Source of the DNA: Paenibacillus sp. GP183
Lineage (GTDB): Bacteria; Bacillota; Bacilli; Paenibacillales; NBRC-103111
Length of the DNA: 64,000 nt
Assembly (NCBI RefSeq): GCF_900104695.1
Contig: NZ_FNSW01000001.1
Coordinates: forward strand, 2,666,001 to 2,730,000
Direction of reading: 5' to 3'
The translations under genes were made by a program, and so were the position numbers. Each line of letters opens with the position of its first letter. The stretch's first letter is position 1. Positions 42,648 through 51,794 of the stretch are shown here, in pieces. The notes under the pieces were generated by a model that was not told the origin of the DNA, did not search any database, and saw nothing but the letters and a program-made list of their open reading frames with translations.

Positions 42648-42774
42648 ATTCACCCACCACAAATGGCCATATTTTCCTATATAGATTCCTCATTATTGTT
42701 CCATTATCCTGCCCGTTCGTATTATGAGGTCACCAGATCTTTCTGGTCGACCTCTTTTTTGTAAGGTCGTAAGA

Positions 42775-42950
42775 TAGCGGTAGCCGGGGATTGAACGTTT
42801 CTGCCCGTGGGACTTGGATCCCGAGAGCTATTCAGTTCATCCCCCCTACTTGTTCAACCATGGTTAGGCTGGTTGGGACATGAATCCCGTATCACATGCG
42901 ATAGTGTGGAAGACAAGAAGGTTAGGGGTTGCCGGTGAAAATACAACAGG
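42775..42950 (+). ncRNA. predicted bridge RNA of the IS110 element
   Basis: IS110-group elements encode a bridge RNA in the left noncoding end before the transposase. This stretch is GC-rich for its surroundings and rich in self-complementary segments. It contains CTGCCCGT (42801-42808), identical to the target-side sequence at 42709-42716. That would fit a target-binding loop. Limits and structure are inferred. Confidence 0.5.
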
Positions 42951-42959
42951 AGTGATGTC

Positions 42960-44162
42960 ATGAATCCAGTCATTGGTTTGGATGTATCAAAGGGAGAGAG
43001 CCACGCACAAGCTTTTTTAGACCGTGGAGTACCTCATGGGAAGATCTTTAGGTTTAATCATGATCTTGAAGGGTTAGCATCTTTTCTAAATTATATGAGA
43101 GGAGTGGAATCAGTTGCAGGGATGCGTCCCTCCATTGTTATGGAAGCAACAGGCCATTATCATAGCCCCGTTGTTCAGTTTCTGGATGAGCACCAGTATT
43201 TGAACATCGTCATTAATCCTTTAATCTCACATAACGCCAAGAAAACCAATTTGCGACGGTTGAAGACCGATGCCGCTGATGCTCATCTATTAGGGACGTT
43301 GTTCTATAAAGAAGAGTTTGAACCCTACAAAAAGCGGGGTCAGCATCTCATGAATTTACGCTATCTAACACGCCAACATGAATCTTTAACGGGTATGTAT
43401 GTCCAAGCAAAACTACAGTTTCAGGCTATTCTGGATCAAGTTTTTCCTGAATATCATGGCGTGTTTGGTGACCTTTATTCAAAGGTTTCCCTTCGATTTC
43501 TGGCTTTACACCCAACATCTAAAGAGGTCTTAGAAATGTCCGAGTTGGAGATTACAACTGCAATCGGGCGTCTTACTGGACGCGGCAGATCCGTCTCATG
43601 GTGCTTGGAACGTGCTCAAATCCTAGAGTCTGCAGCAAAACGAAATCCCTTTAAGGAGACGGCTTTTTCAAGCCATTTGATCTCCATGCAGTTGCTCATC
43701 AAATTGCTTCTTCAATACCAGGACCATCTAGCAGACCTTAATAAATCGATAGAGGCCCTGGCTGAAGCCTTACTTGAATATGATTTAATCCAATCGATAC
43801 CCGGGATTGGCACTAAACTTGCTGCAACAATTTTAGCTGAAATCGGGGAAATCGATCGGTTCAATCACGCAAAGAAACTTGTTGCCTTTGCTGGTATAGA
43901 TCCAAGTGTTTTTTCTTCAGGCAAGTTTACAGCAACCATAAATAAAATAACTAAGCACGGTTCCAGGAGGCTTCGTACTGCCCTATATCAAGCTGTACGA
44001 TGTGGTATTCGTAGTAATAGAAATAAAAAACTAAGAGCTTACTATGATAAGAAGCGTGCTGAAGGAAAGCTGTTCAAAGTAGCGATAATTGCTTGTGTGA
44101 ATAAACTCATCCACTGGATTTTTGCCATCTTGACTACTAAGGAAGCGTTCCGTTTAGAGTAA
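42960..44162 (+). CDS. IS110-family transposase (DEDD recombinase)
   Basis: A 400-residue protein. The RuvC-like domain carries D8 (GLDVSKG), E62 (VMEATGHY), D104 and D107 (LKTDAADAH). The Tnp_20 domain has SIPGIGTKLAATILAEIG and the candidate catalytic Ser in FSSGKF (about residue 317). All four acidic residues and the Ser are present, so it may be active. AGGAGTGATGTC precedes the start. Confidence 0.95.
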   Translation: MNPVIGLDVSKGESHAQAFLDRGVPHGKIFRFNHDLEGLASFLNYMRGVESVAGMRPSIVMEATGHYHSPVVQFLDEHQYLNIVINPLISHNAKKTNLRRLKTDAADAHLLGTLFYKEEFEPYKKRGQHLMNLRYLTRQHESLTGMYVQAKLQFQAILDQVFPEYHGVFGDLYSKVSLRFLALHPTSKEVLEMSELEITTAIGRLTGRGRSVSWCLERAQILESAAKRNPFKETAFSSHLISMQLLIKLLLQYQDHLADLNKSIEALAEALLEYDLIQSIPGIGTKLAATILAEIGEIDRFNHAKKLVAFAGIDPSVFSSGKFTATINKITKHGSRRLRTALYQAVRCGIRSNRNKKLRAYYDKKRAEGKLFKVAIIACVNKLIHWIFAILTTKEAFRLE

Positions 44163-44382
44163 GTAGCACGAAATGGAAGTATATGGAATATCTTTCCGTG
44201 CTATGTGGGACGGTTCTTTCCCATGCACTTTTTTAAGTATACCACCTCATGAATCCGCCATTAATAATTAAATATTGACAAGCTATTAGCTGGAATAGCA
44301 GGGTAACTAGCTATTCTATAATATTGGATCAATAAGTCAGGATACTTACTGGTATAAGGTTTAAATAAAAAGGAGTTTCATT

Positions 44383-44628
44383 ATGAATAACAATATTAAA
44401 TGGTTGCTAAGCATCGTATCCGGTGCCTTACTGATTCTGCTAATTTTCACTATAATCGTTCTTAAACCATCCAAACTAACAAGCACCGAACCTATCAGTA
44501 CGGCTAGCCCATCAGTACCTAAGACTACTGATGAAATTAGAACCACACCGAGCTCAATGCCATCAAAAGTTAGTAAAGAGAAGTCTGACATATTGAATTC
44601 TTTTTCTAAGGCTCGTTACTTTAGTTGA
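44383..44628 (+). CDS. membrane-anchored N-terminal fragment, probably of a broken PQQ-propeller protein
   Basis: An 81-codon frame: a membrane helix (LLSIVSGALLILLIFTIIVL), a Ser/Thr/Pro linker, then a stop. AAGGAG precedes the ATG. A PQQ-propeller fragment follows 58 nt later in the same direction, which suggests that both are pieces of one gene broken by mutation. As it stands it could still make a small anchored peptide. Confidence 0.5.
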   Translation: MNNNIKWLLSIVSGALLILLIFTIIVLKPSKLTSTEPISTASPSVPKTTDEIRTTPSSMPSKVSKEKSDILNSFSKARYFS

Positions 44629-44686
44629 GTAATTGGAATGTGAAAGTAAAGGATCACAAAAATGGCACACGGAATAAAGACCAACC

Positions 44687-44809
44687 ATGCTAAGAGCGGT
44701 GCCAACAACTAACCGAGGAGTGGCTCTAGGAAAGGACAAGGTTTATGTCCTCACTCCAGATAATCAGCTAATTGCAATCAGAAAATCGGACGGTGTTCAA
44801 GTTTTATAA
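44687..44809 (+). pseudogene. PQQ-type beta-propeller relic
   Basis: The frame reads MLRAVPTTNRGVALGKDKVY, VLTPDNQLIAIRKSDG, the characteristic NRGVAxxxDKVYVxTxDxxLxALxxxTG repeat of quinoprotein dehydrogenase-like propellers, then a stop. Only one blade remains. Confidence 0.65.
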
Positions 44810-45317
44810 AACTGCCATAGCTTGCTTCCAGTTTCCGCATCATAGGCTGAAACAAATCCGCGGACACCAGTCGTACAACAGGGAACATGGTAAACCAAAA
44901 CAAAACTGACCACCAATAACTCCAGCCATTGTGATAAGTTATGAATCTCAAAATAAAGCTCACACCTTCAACTAACGAAAATAAAACAGCCCATAAGGTA
45001 AAATAAGCTGTTTGCATCAGCCATCCTGACTTATAGGGATAACGTGAGAGATACATTAAGATGATCAGTGGGAAAGCAGTAAAATTTATCCAAAGATCAT
45101 GAAGGGTATGGTTGGGGATGAACAATGCCTTGTGAAAATACCAAAGAGAATGTTCATATGTGAGAACGGAAAAGATCAAGTCTACACTAATAGTAAACAA
45201 TATGGTTGGATAGTATTTCCTCCAATTTCTCCAATCCTTAACTACAAACAAAGATGCAAATACTAATATTAAAGGAAATACCATCCCCGCCCAATTCTCA
45301 CCAATGATCTCAACCAC
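44778..45317 (-). CDS. CBO0543-type integral membrane protein
   Basis: About 179 residues with five or six membrane helices (GMVFPLILVFASLFVV, FLRFITYHNGW, WWSVLFWFTMFPVVRL). The HTLHDLWINF and W-rich loops match the CBO0543 family of Firmicutes membrane proteins, function unknown. GTG 45317 is preferred because GGAGGG lies 5 nt upstream; an ATG 24 nt earlier lacks a site. Confidence 0.7.
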   Translation of the reverse strand: MVEIIGENWAGMVFPLILVFASLFVVKDWRNWRKYYPTILFTISVDLIFSVLTYEHSLWYFHKALFIPNHTLHDLWINFTAFPLIILMYLSRYPYKSGWLMQTAYFTLWAVLFSLVEGVSFILRFITYHNGWSYWWSVLFWFTMFPVVRLVSADLFQPMMRKLEASYGSFIKLEHRPIF

Positions 45318-45418
45318 TGAACTCCCTCCAAACATATGCATCCATTCTGATTTTTTAATAGTAAAAGTATACCCAAATCAGTTGTTGTTTAAATCCGCGT
45401 TAACATAGCCTAGCAATT

Positions 45419-45449
45419 AAGGAACGGCTGCTGTAGGCCGTTCTTTTTA
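45419..45449 (+). terminator. hairpin terminator, repeat-derived
   Basis: GAACGGC / GCCGTTC arms followed by TTTTTATG. It lies in a partial dispersed-repeat copy. Confidence 0.65.
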
Positions 45450-45635
45450 TGTTGTCAAAAATTTTGCAAATGCCGATTCCCTTTCAGAGAACGGAAAAAG
45501 AGCACGCGGTAACGGGGGGTCCGTCAAAGCGTGCCGATTCGAAGAACACTTTTATTAGCAGCGTATTGCTGCTATTTGTGCAGTTTTAAAAATAAAATCT
45601 ACAACCTAAACTTCAATCTTTTGACAATGACCCGA
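45450..45635. other. intergenic with no gene
   Basis: Nothing is recognised apart from decayed repeat-like sequence with an inverted CACGC..GCGTG pair near 45513-45529. Confidence 0.35.
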
Positions 45636-45728
45636 TTAAATTACGAAAGTAGAAAGTATAATGACTAACAGAATAAAGAGAACCAAGATAAATGCGAAAT
45701 GACGACCAAATCCTACAACAAAGCTCAT
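45636..45728 (-). CDS. YjcZ-like sporulation peptide, 30 residues
   Basis: AAAGGAGTG lies 7 nt before the ATG. The peptide starts MSFVVGFGRHFAFILVLFIL, then LVIILSTFVI. The Gly-rich start followed by FxLIxVLFILLVII is the signature of YjcZ/SscA-type peptides made during sporulation. Easily missed because of its length. Confidence 0.75.
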   Translation of the reverse strand: MSFVVGFGRHFAFILVLFILLVIILSTFVI

Positions 45729-45934
45729 TCGTATTCACTCCTTTCAGTCAATATACAATACTTTATTTTTTTAATTCAGATTTGCTTGGGTAAATGCTAT
45801 ATCTAAAAGTCTAATTTAATGTCCAACTAGAAAACTAGATTTCAGCCTTGGTTATACACCTTTTTATTTATATTTATTATAAATACGGTATCAATAGAAA
45901 TAACGACTATTATGGTCGCAGAGTTGGCTCATCT

Positions 45935-47029
45935 CTAGCTGTTAATCGTTACGGGCAGCAGGTTGTATCTTTCATCAAAAGTAACTAACCCTCCTAAATC
46001 ATCTATCAACTCCATAGGTTGAAACAACTCCTCCATGTGAAAAACACCCGGCTGGTATTTTTTTGAATAAATATTTCTTGCCACAAAAGCAGCTATTTTC
46101 CCTGTAATATAAAATTCTTTCTGTCCAACAATTGAACATTCATAACAGACTGTTTGATTGTTATTTAAGCCAAATGCACTTACTTTCGCAACATATATTT
46201 CTGATCCCCAATGAAGTTTTAAAAACAGATTGATCATGAATTGGCGAAAGACTTGATATTGGAGGAAGCGATAAACACCTGATTTTTTCAATAGAGCGAT
46301 TAGATTGGTTATTACAGCTGAGTCGAAACAGATTCGAGTAGAGATAGTTTGGATGTTCAACGTGTCAGGTAAAGCATGCTGATCAGAAAAGTTAAAGCGA
46401 TAAGCCGTTCTTCGTCCAAGTTTTCCGGGGAATTGTGTTTTTTTACCATCCTCAAAGCTTTTTACTTGTTTTTTCAACCCTTGTTCTACTACAGAAAAAT
46501 CTATATTAATGTTATCAACCATCCATTCGATCGCGGCCTTACCATGTTGTTCTCCTAAACCTAACATCAGGAAAATATCTGCAGAGTGGACTTCATCTAA
46601 AACCTGTGCACACTTTTTGACTAACATATTTGTTAAACCAGGTGCTAAACCTACACTTAAGACTGAAGTGGATTGCAATGGCCTTTCATTGTTCCCTAAG
46701 TTTCGTACTTTTGATAAAAAGTTGTGGGAAGCTGAGATGTCAATATAATGGATTTTATGTTCGAAGCATTTCTCTACAAAATGCGTGTTATCTTGATCTA
46801 AGCACATGACAACAAGAGTTACTTCTTCAAATAGATCAACTGGTTGGCTGTCATCTGCATTCATTTGTAAAGGTAGAACCTTGCCATCGGTAGTTGCTGC
46901 AAATTGTTTGGCTTTCTCAAAACTCCTGCCTGCAGCAAATACCTTTCCTGGAAACAGGTTTCCCAGACTGTTGCATATTACCTGCCCTACTTGACCATAT
47001 CCACCAACTACAACGATCTTATCTTTCAT
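45935..47029 (-). CDS. saccharopine dehydrogenase-like NAD(P)-binding protein
   Basis: A 364-residue protein. The Rossmann start KIVVVGGYGQVGQVICNSL is followed by the saccharopine dehydrogenase pattern (HYIDISASHNFL, VGLAPGLTNMLVKK). No lysine pathway genes are nearby; many members act on unknown substrates. GGAGG precedes the start. It lies downstream of an unknown membrane protein gene in the same direction. Confidence 0.82.
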   Translation of the reverse strand: MKDKIVVVGGYGQVGQVICNSLGNLFPGKVFAAGRSFEKAKQFAATTDGKVLPLQMNADDSQPVDLFEEVTLVVMCLDQDNTHFVEKCFEHKIHYIDISASHNFLSKVRNLGNNERPLQSTSVLSVGLAPGLTNMLVKKCAQVLDEVHSADIFLMLGLGEQHGKAAIEWMVDNINIDFSVVEQGLKKQVKSFEDGKKTQFPGKLGRRTAYRFNFSDQHALPDTLNIQTISTRICFDSAVITNLIALLKKSGVYRFLQYQVFRQFMINLFLKLHWGSEIYVAKVSAFGLNNNQTVCYECSIVGQKEFYITGKIAAFVARNIYSKKYQPGVFHMEELFQPMELIDDLGGLVTFDERYNLLPVTINS

Positions 47030-47078
47030 ATCTGTTTATCCTCCAATAATTCCAATCAACTAGGCATAGGGAAGATTC

Positions 47079-47525
47079 TTATTGTTTGGCAATATTACGG
47101 CTGCTGGCAATAAACTTATAATTAAAATATGTCGCAAAAATGGCTGCAATAAAGGTAAGGAAGCCAGTAACCTCGTGAAATGTGGAACCGATAGGTGGGA
47201 AAAATGAATATGATTCTGCCATAAAGCCTCGATCGGAGTTGTTTAAGTAAAAGACAATATCATTGATCGTGTGGTTCAATAAGCCGTCTTGGAGACCGAA
47301 ACCAATGACCATTAATGCGACAAAAATCCCGTAAGACCACAGCAGGAGTTTGCTTGGCTTTCGTGCAAATCGCCAGATCAATACAAGAGGCACAATAATA
47401 AAGATCAATGCTGGCACAAGGAAAACCATCCCAAGTTCATCAAGGTGATGGACGGAAGTCAGCAATGCCACCAATTCGACACTCACTAAAGGCCAAATAG
47501 CACTCATGGAAAGTTTACGATTCAT
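47079..47525 (-). CDS. four-helix membrane protein of unknown family
   Basis: A 148-residue hydrophobic protein with four predicted helices (about residues 10-28, 33-52, 62-80, 117-137). I do not recognise it. It lies between the AhpD-like and saccharopine-dehydrogenase-like genes, all in one direction, with gaps of about 50 nt, so they may form one transcript under the MarR regulator. Confidence 0.65.
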   Translation of the reverse strand: MNRKLSMSAIWPLVSVELVALLTSVHHLDELGMVFLVPALIFIIVPLVLIWRFARKPSKLLLWSYGIFVALMVIGFGLQDGLLNHTINDIVFYLNNSDRGFMAESYSFFPPIGSTFHEVTGFLTFIAAIFATYFNYKFIASSRNIAKQ

Positions 47526-47574
47526 ATCATTGATAATCCTCTCGTAATAAAAGTTTTTGATAATTTTTTATCGG

Positions 47575-48594
47575 TTAGTCCCGTACAACAAGCCACGTTC
47601 CTATTTTACGGGCGGCCGTAAAACTAGACCAGGCTAATACATTCAGGAGTTGAACATCCTCTTTGTAAATGGATCTGAAATCCCGAATCATTTCATCGTC
47701 TACTTGATAGGGTGCAATAGCTGTGAGTAACGCAAGCTTGGCCGCTGTCTTGGATGGTTCGGTCAGTGTTTTTACTGTTTGTTCTATCCAAAGCCGGCTT
47801 ATGCCAGGGTCTTTACCATCCCAAGTATCAATGTAATGCCAGACAATTGATCGTGATTCTTCAGTCAAAATACTTTCCCCCGCCGTATTCGCAACCGCTG
47901 CAAAACGAGCAAAAGCCCGACTGATGATGGGATGGGATTTCGCCCAATACAGGTCGTCGGGTAAAGGAGCATCCGGCAAGAAATGCAGTGACTCTCCAGG
48001 TGTTTTGTGTTTCTTCAATGAAGATGAAAATAATATTTTTGCTCCAATTCTTTTCAAAATATTTTTCAATAAAGGGCTGGCAGTTGGTAATGGTGTTTCA
48101 TTTAACAATACGGATACCATGCGGTTCATATAATGAAAACTTACAGCGGTTCCGATTATTTCCGGCGCTTCTTGCGCGGTAAAAGGCGGGTTGAACAATA
48201 GGGATGAGCCAGGTGAACGCGTTGCGAGAGACCATTTTACAATCGAATTCATCTTTATATCCGATATTCTATCCGTTTGATCCTTGCTTATCTTTTGGGC
48301 AACTTCGTTATTTCCCGCAGCCATTAGCATCATCGTGTGCGCGTCTACGCAATAAGGACATTGATTGACTTTTGAAACCGTTGCGGAAACCGCCTCCTTG
48401 ACTGCTCTCGGGACATTACCCACCAGTGCCGTTTCTCTTAAAATCGTCCATGTCCCCGCCAATAGAAGCGGTGAAGAGGAATGCATCATGTAAGGTTCCA
48501 CTACGGAACCGATATCCCGCCGTATTTGGTCATACACTTCGGTTAACAATCCTTTGGATGAGGAGACAGGCAACGGTTTGATGTACTTTATCAT
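47575..48594 (-). CDS. carboxymuconolactone decarboxylase/AhpD-like protein
   Basis: A 339-residue protein. Near residues 78-85 it has the AhpD redox motif CPYCVDAH (CxxC followed by H), the proton relay of alkylhydroperoxidase-like proteins. The long C-terminal part resembles a second, degenerate domain. It probably reduces peroxides or handles a related thiol reaction. GGGAGG precedes the start, and a palindrome at 48648-48659 upstream is shared with the MarR gene. Confidence 0.85.
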   Translation of the reverse strand: MIKYIKPLPVSSSKGLLTEVYDQIRRDIGSVVEPYMMHSSSPLLLAGTWTILRETALVGNVPRAVKEAVSATVSKVNQCPYCVDAHTMMLMAAGNNEVAQKISKDQTDRISDIKMNSIVKWSLATRSPGSSLLFNPPFTAQEAPEIIGTAVSFHYMNRMVSVLLNETPLPTASPLLKNILKRIGAKILFSSSLKKHKTPGESLHFLPDAPLPDDLYWAKSHPIISRAFARFAAVANTAGESILTEESRSIVWHYIDTWDGKDPGISRLWIEQTVKTLTEPSKTAAKLALLTAIAPYQVDDEMIRDFRSIYKEDVQLLNVLAWSSFTAARKIGTWLVVRD

Positions 48595-48647
48595 TTTTTC
48601 CTCCCTGTTTCAGTATCAATGCTGAGCTTGAATCGATTTCTTTTTAC

Positions 48648-48659
48648 GTGTATATACAC
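48648..48659. promoter_or_regulatory. MarR-type operator upstream of the AhpD-like gene
   Basis: GTGTATATACAC is a perfect 12-bp palindrome in the region between the two genes. A near-identical GAGTATATACAC lies at 49153-49164 before the MarR gene. Confidence 0.6.
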
Positions 48660-48678
48660 ATTTTATTATAAAAAAAAA

Positions 48679-49146
48679 TCAAGCTTTCCGGTTCAATTTC
48701 ACAACATCCGACAAATTACCGAGCAGTGCTTCATACCGGTCATCGCCCATATTCATGCGAACGTGGGTCTGCGCTTGTTCCCACAACGGAAGTGCGCTCG
48801 AAAGCATAACCCGGCCTTCGGGGGTCAGAGCGATATACCTTCTTCTGCGGTCCTCTCCTTCTGTGATCGATACTAACCCTTGCCGTTCCAGCAGCTTCAG
48901 ATCTCTTGTCAGTGTGGTTCTATCCAAAAGTAAAAAGTCGGATAAACGCATAACGGTAACGGGACCGGCTTTTTCAAGTGCCATTAACAGCATCACCTGA
49001 GTCGAACGAAGCCCTGCCGGCCGCATATAATCGTCATATAAACTTGTAATGACCCGGGACGCCTTCCTCAGATTAAAGCAAGCACATGTTGCTGCATAAT
49101 CGGGTGTTTCCATTGAATTTTGCGATAGTTTATTTTTTTCTCTCAT
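48679..49146 (-). CDS. MarR-family transcriptional regulator
   Basis: About 155 residues. The winged helix reads MRLSDFLLLDRTTLTRDLKL, then LERQGLVSI and EGEDRRRRYIALTPEG. Cys residues lie near the N-terminus (TCACFNLRKA), as in redox-sensing MarR proteins. Start 49146 is tentative; no strong site is visible. It lies upstream of the AhpD-like gene, and both have the same palindrome in front, so it likely represses itself and that gene until oxidised. Confidence 0.87.
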   Translation of the reverse strand: MREKNKLSQNSMETPDYAATCACFNLRKASRVITSLYDDYMRPAGLRSTQVMLLMALEKAGPVTVMRLSDFLLLDRTTLTRDLKLLERQGLVSITEGEDRRRRYIALTPEGRVMLSSALPLWEQAQTHVRMNMGDDRYEALLGNLSDVVKLNRKA

Positions 49147-49152
49147 AATTAC

Positions 49153-49164
49153 GAGTATATACAC
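49153..49164. promoter_or_regulatory. MarR-type operator upstream of the MarR gene
   Basis: GAGTATATACAC, differing by one base from the palindrome at 48648-48659. It lies 7-18 nt before the proposed MarR start. Confidence 0.55.
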
Positions 49165-49232
49165 ATATTTAATCGATGTCAATCGATTCACCCAATCTTG
49201 AAATTTATAATTTATCCAAAATCCATTATTAT

Positions 49233-50606
49233 TTAGTCTTTTCTTACAAGTAGTGAACAGCACTCCACATGGGCAGTATGGGGAAACATATCAACTGGTT
49301 GAATTTCTATTGTTTTGTAGCCTCCGTCTTCAAGAATCTGAAGATCTCTTGCAAGTGTGCCTGGGTTACAGGAAACATACACAACTCGGTTAGGTTTCAT
49401 TTCCAAGATAGTTTCAAGCAAAGCAGAATCGCAGCCTTTACGTGGGGGATCAACTACCATAACATCGGCCTTTATCCCTCGAGAATACCAGTTTGGAATT
49501 ATTTCCTCTGCTTTTCCAACCTTGAATTCCACGTTTGTTATATTATTTAACTCAGTATTTCTATTTGCATCATCAATTGCTTGAGGTACTATTTCAACTC
49601 CATACACTTTCTTGGCTCTTTGAGCAAGAAATAAAGATATAGTCCCAATCCCGCAATATGCATCAATTACTGTTTCACTACCGGTTAGATGAGCATACTC
49701 GAGCGCTTTGTCATAAAGTACTTTGGTTTGTTCTGGATTAACTTGAAAGAATGAGTTAGCGGATATAGCAAATTTAATGTCGCCAATGCAGTCATGAATA
49801 TATCTTTCTCCCCAAAGGACCACTGTTTCATCACCAAGTACTACATTAGTCTTCTTATGATTAATACTCAATACAATGGATTTTACGTTTGGAATTTGAC
49901 TCACTATTTCTGCGATAATTTTCTTTTTTGATGGAAGGTCCTTTGACGTTGTAACAAGCACGACCATTATTTCCTTGGTTACTACGCCATAACGTGACAT
50001 TATGTGCCTTATCAACCCTTTGTGAGTTAATTCGTTATACGGCTGAATCCCCTCATCACTCAACACTTTTTTAACAATACGCACAACTGCATCATTATTT
50101 TCCTGTTGAATCAGACATAAATCCATATTTATAATGTCATGACTTCCCTTTTTGTAGAACCCTGCCACTAATCCACCTTCAATTTCACCTACAGGAACTT
50201 GAGCCTTATTACGATAACGCCATTCATTCTTTGCTCCGATTATAGTTTGAATTGTTACATCATTTATTTTACCAATTCGTTTAATTACATCCACTACATG
50301 TTTATATTTAAATTCTAACTGACCTTCATAACTCATATGCTGAAGCTGGCATCCACCGCATTGATTATATATTGTGCACTCCGGTTCAATCCGAAATTTG
50401 CTTAATTTCTTTAACTCAATCAATTTGCCAAAGCCGTAACCTTTATTAACTTTTGTTACTTTTATTTTTCCTTGTTCGTCGGGCAAAGCACCTGGCACAA
50501 AAATAACAAATCCATCAACATTGGCTACACCCATTCCTTCATGAGTAAGGCCTTCAAAAGTAACTTCGTAAAATTCATTTTTCTTAATTGGTACGCTTGT
50601 ACTCAT
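49233..50606 (-). CDS. rlmCD: 23S rRNA (uracil-5-)-methyltransferase RlmCD/RlmD
   Basis: A 457-residue enzyme. An N-terminal TRAM domain covers about residues 1-60, the Fe-S cluster cysteines lie in [15 protein letters not shown], the SAM site in [16 protein letters not shown], and the catalytic motifs are DPPRKGCD and [13 protein letters not shown]. It methylates uridines of 23S rRNA using SAM. Full length, stand-alone. AAAGGTGG precedes the start. The codon use is more AT-rich than neighbouring dagK/cbiX. Confidence 0.94.
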   Translation of the reverse strand: MSTSVPIKKNEFYEVTFEGLTHEGMGVANVDGFVIFVPGALPDEQGKIKVTKVNKGYGFGKLIELKKLSKFRIEPECTIYNQCGGCQLQHMSYEGQLEFKYKHVVDVIKRIGKINDVTIQTIIGAKNEWRYRNKAQVPVGEIEGGLVAGFYKKGSHDIINMDLCLIQQENNDAVVRIVKKVLSDEGIQPYNELTHKGLIRHIMSRYGVVTKEIMVVLVTTSKDLPSKKKIIAEIVSQIPNVKSIVLSINHKKTNVVLGDETVVLWGERYIHDCIGDIKFAISANSFFQVNPEQTKVLYDKALEYAHLTGSETVIDAYCGIGTISLFLAQRAKKVYGVEIVPQAIDDANRNTELNNITNVEFKVGKAEEIIPNWYSRGIKADVMVVDPPRKGCDSALLETILEMKPNRVVYVSCNPGTLARDLQILEDGGYKTIEIQPVDMFPHTAHVECCSLLVRKD

Positions 50607-50794
50607 ATGTGAACTTCCACCTTTGTGAAGGTTATTTTCTTCTTTAATAGGTAAGCCAAAGACTATATTGTATAAGTATGGAACGAATTACGTACAACCA
50701 TAACTCCTATTCCAAAAAATGTGTACAATTAATAATTAAGTGCATTAAATACAAGCCGCTCTTATCCCGAGACGACTTGCCCAATACGTTGTCA

Positions 50795-51784
50795 TTACTT
50801 CCCCGACTCTTGCTCCACATCTTCCCCATTATTATTGCCAAACGGCTTGATAAAAGTCTCCATCAGCGTCTGCGTCTTTTTATACGACGACTGCCCGGTT
50901 CCATCCACGATCACCTGCAGGTGGTTCTGCAGATTGGTGACGATGCACGGCAGCGTTCCGCCGAACTCCCCGTCCAGATTAAGCTGGACATAGTCAGGCG
51001 AATTAACTTCAATTTTCTTGGTCTGAAAATAGATCACATTAGGGTCATTCATATGCTCACCGCGCAGCGCCATGGAGACAACACGGATGAATTCCGCCAG
51101 GTTGCAGCGCTTCAGGATAAGCACATCAAAAAGCCCATCGTTCATGCTCGCATCCGGAGAAAGCTTCTCGAACCCTGCTACCGAGGTACTGTTGGAAATA
51201 AGAAACAGCATCACTTCTTCATGCAGCGTCTTTTCCTTGGATTTGATATACAGCTCAATAGGCCTCAGCCGAGGGAGCTTCTCAATCCCCTTCATATAAT
51301 ATGCCAACTGGCCGATCATCGTCTTCAGCTTGCTGGGCACCTCATACGTTAGCTCTGTCATGGAGCCGCCCCCGGCGATATTGATAAAATACCGATTGTT
51401 CAGCTTCCCCACATCGATATTCATCGTATGCCGCTTCACTATAAGATCACAGGCTTGGTCCCAATTTCGCGGGATATTCAAGGCTCTGGCAAAATCGTTC
51501 GTCGTCCCCAGCGGAAGGATGCCCAGCTGCGGGCGGTAGCTTTTCTCGGCTATGCCGTTGATCACTTCACAGAGTGTGCCATCTCCGCCCGCCGCGATCA
51601 CGATATCGAAGCCGTCGTCGACTGCTCTGGCCGCTGCCATGGTTGCGTCTCCTTCTCCAATGGTCGCATGGGTTGAGGTTTCGAGACCCCCCCGCTCCAG
51701 CCGCTGCAGGATATCGGGTAGACGCTTCTTCATTTCTTCCCGCCCTGAGGTCGGATTGTAGATCAGCCTTGCTCTTTTACGCAT
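50795..51784 (-). CDS. dagK: diacylglycerol kinase
   Basis: A 329-residue lipid kinase. RLIYNPTSGREEMKK opens the DAGK catalytic domain and AAGGDGTLCEVINGI is the GGDGT nucleotide motif; LGTTNDFAR is the second conserved block. It phosphorylates diacylglycerol recycled from lipoteichoic acid synthesis. ATG 51784 follows the cbiX stop by 10 nt, so the two genes form an operon. Confidence 0.95.
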   Translation of the reverse strand: MRKRARLIYNPTSGREEMKKRLPDILQRLERGGLETSTHATIGEGDATMAAARAVDDGFDIVIAAGGDGTLCEVINGIAEKSYRPQLGILPLGTTNDFARALNIPRNWDQACDLIVKRHTMNIDVGKLNNRYFINIAGGGSMTELTYEVPSKLKTMIGQLAYYMKGIEKLPRLRPIELYIKSKEKTLHEEVMLFLISNSTSVAGFEKLSPDASMNDGLFDVLILKRCNLAEFIRVVSMALRGEHMNDPNVIYFQTKKIEVNSPDYVQLNLDGEFGGTLPCIVTNLQNHLQVIVDGTGQSSYKKTQTLMETFIKPFGNNNGEDVEQESGK

Positions 51785-51794
51785 ACAGCACTCA

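Larger units (their letters stand above)
42718..44298 (+). mobile_element. intact IS110-family insertion sequence
   Basis: It consists of a long noncoding left part (about 240 bp), one full-length DEDD transposase and a right end TTGACAAGCTATTAGCTGG. The same right-end motif follows both IS110 relics at 15.4-15.9 kb. Sequence just left of the element reads CCTGCCCGTT, matching the left box of the dispersed palindromic repeat, so the element appears to sit in a copy of that repeat. Exact ends are uncertain by about 10 bp. Confidence 0.75.

Noticed and set aside
42765-42840. tRNA-like sequence (GTAGCCGGGGATTGAAC)
   Set aside because: No cloverleaf, anticodon loop or acceptor stem can be formed; it fits the noncoding left end of IS110 better.
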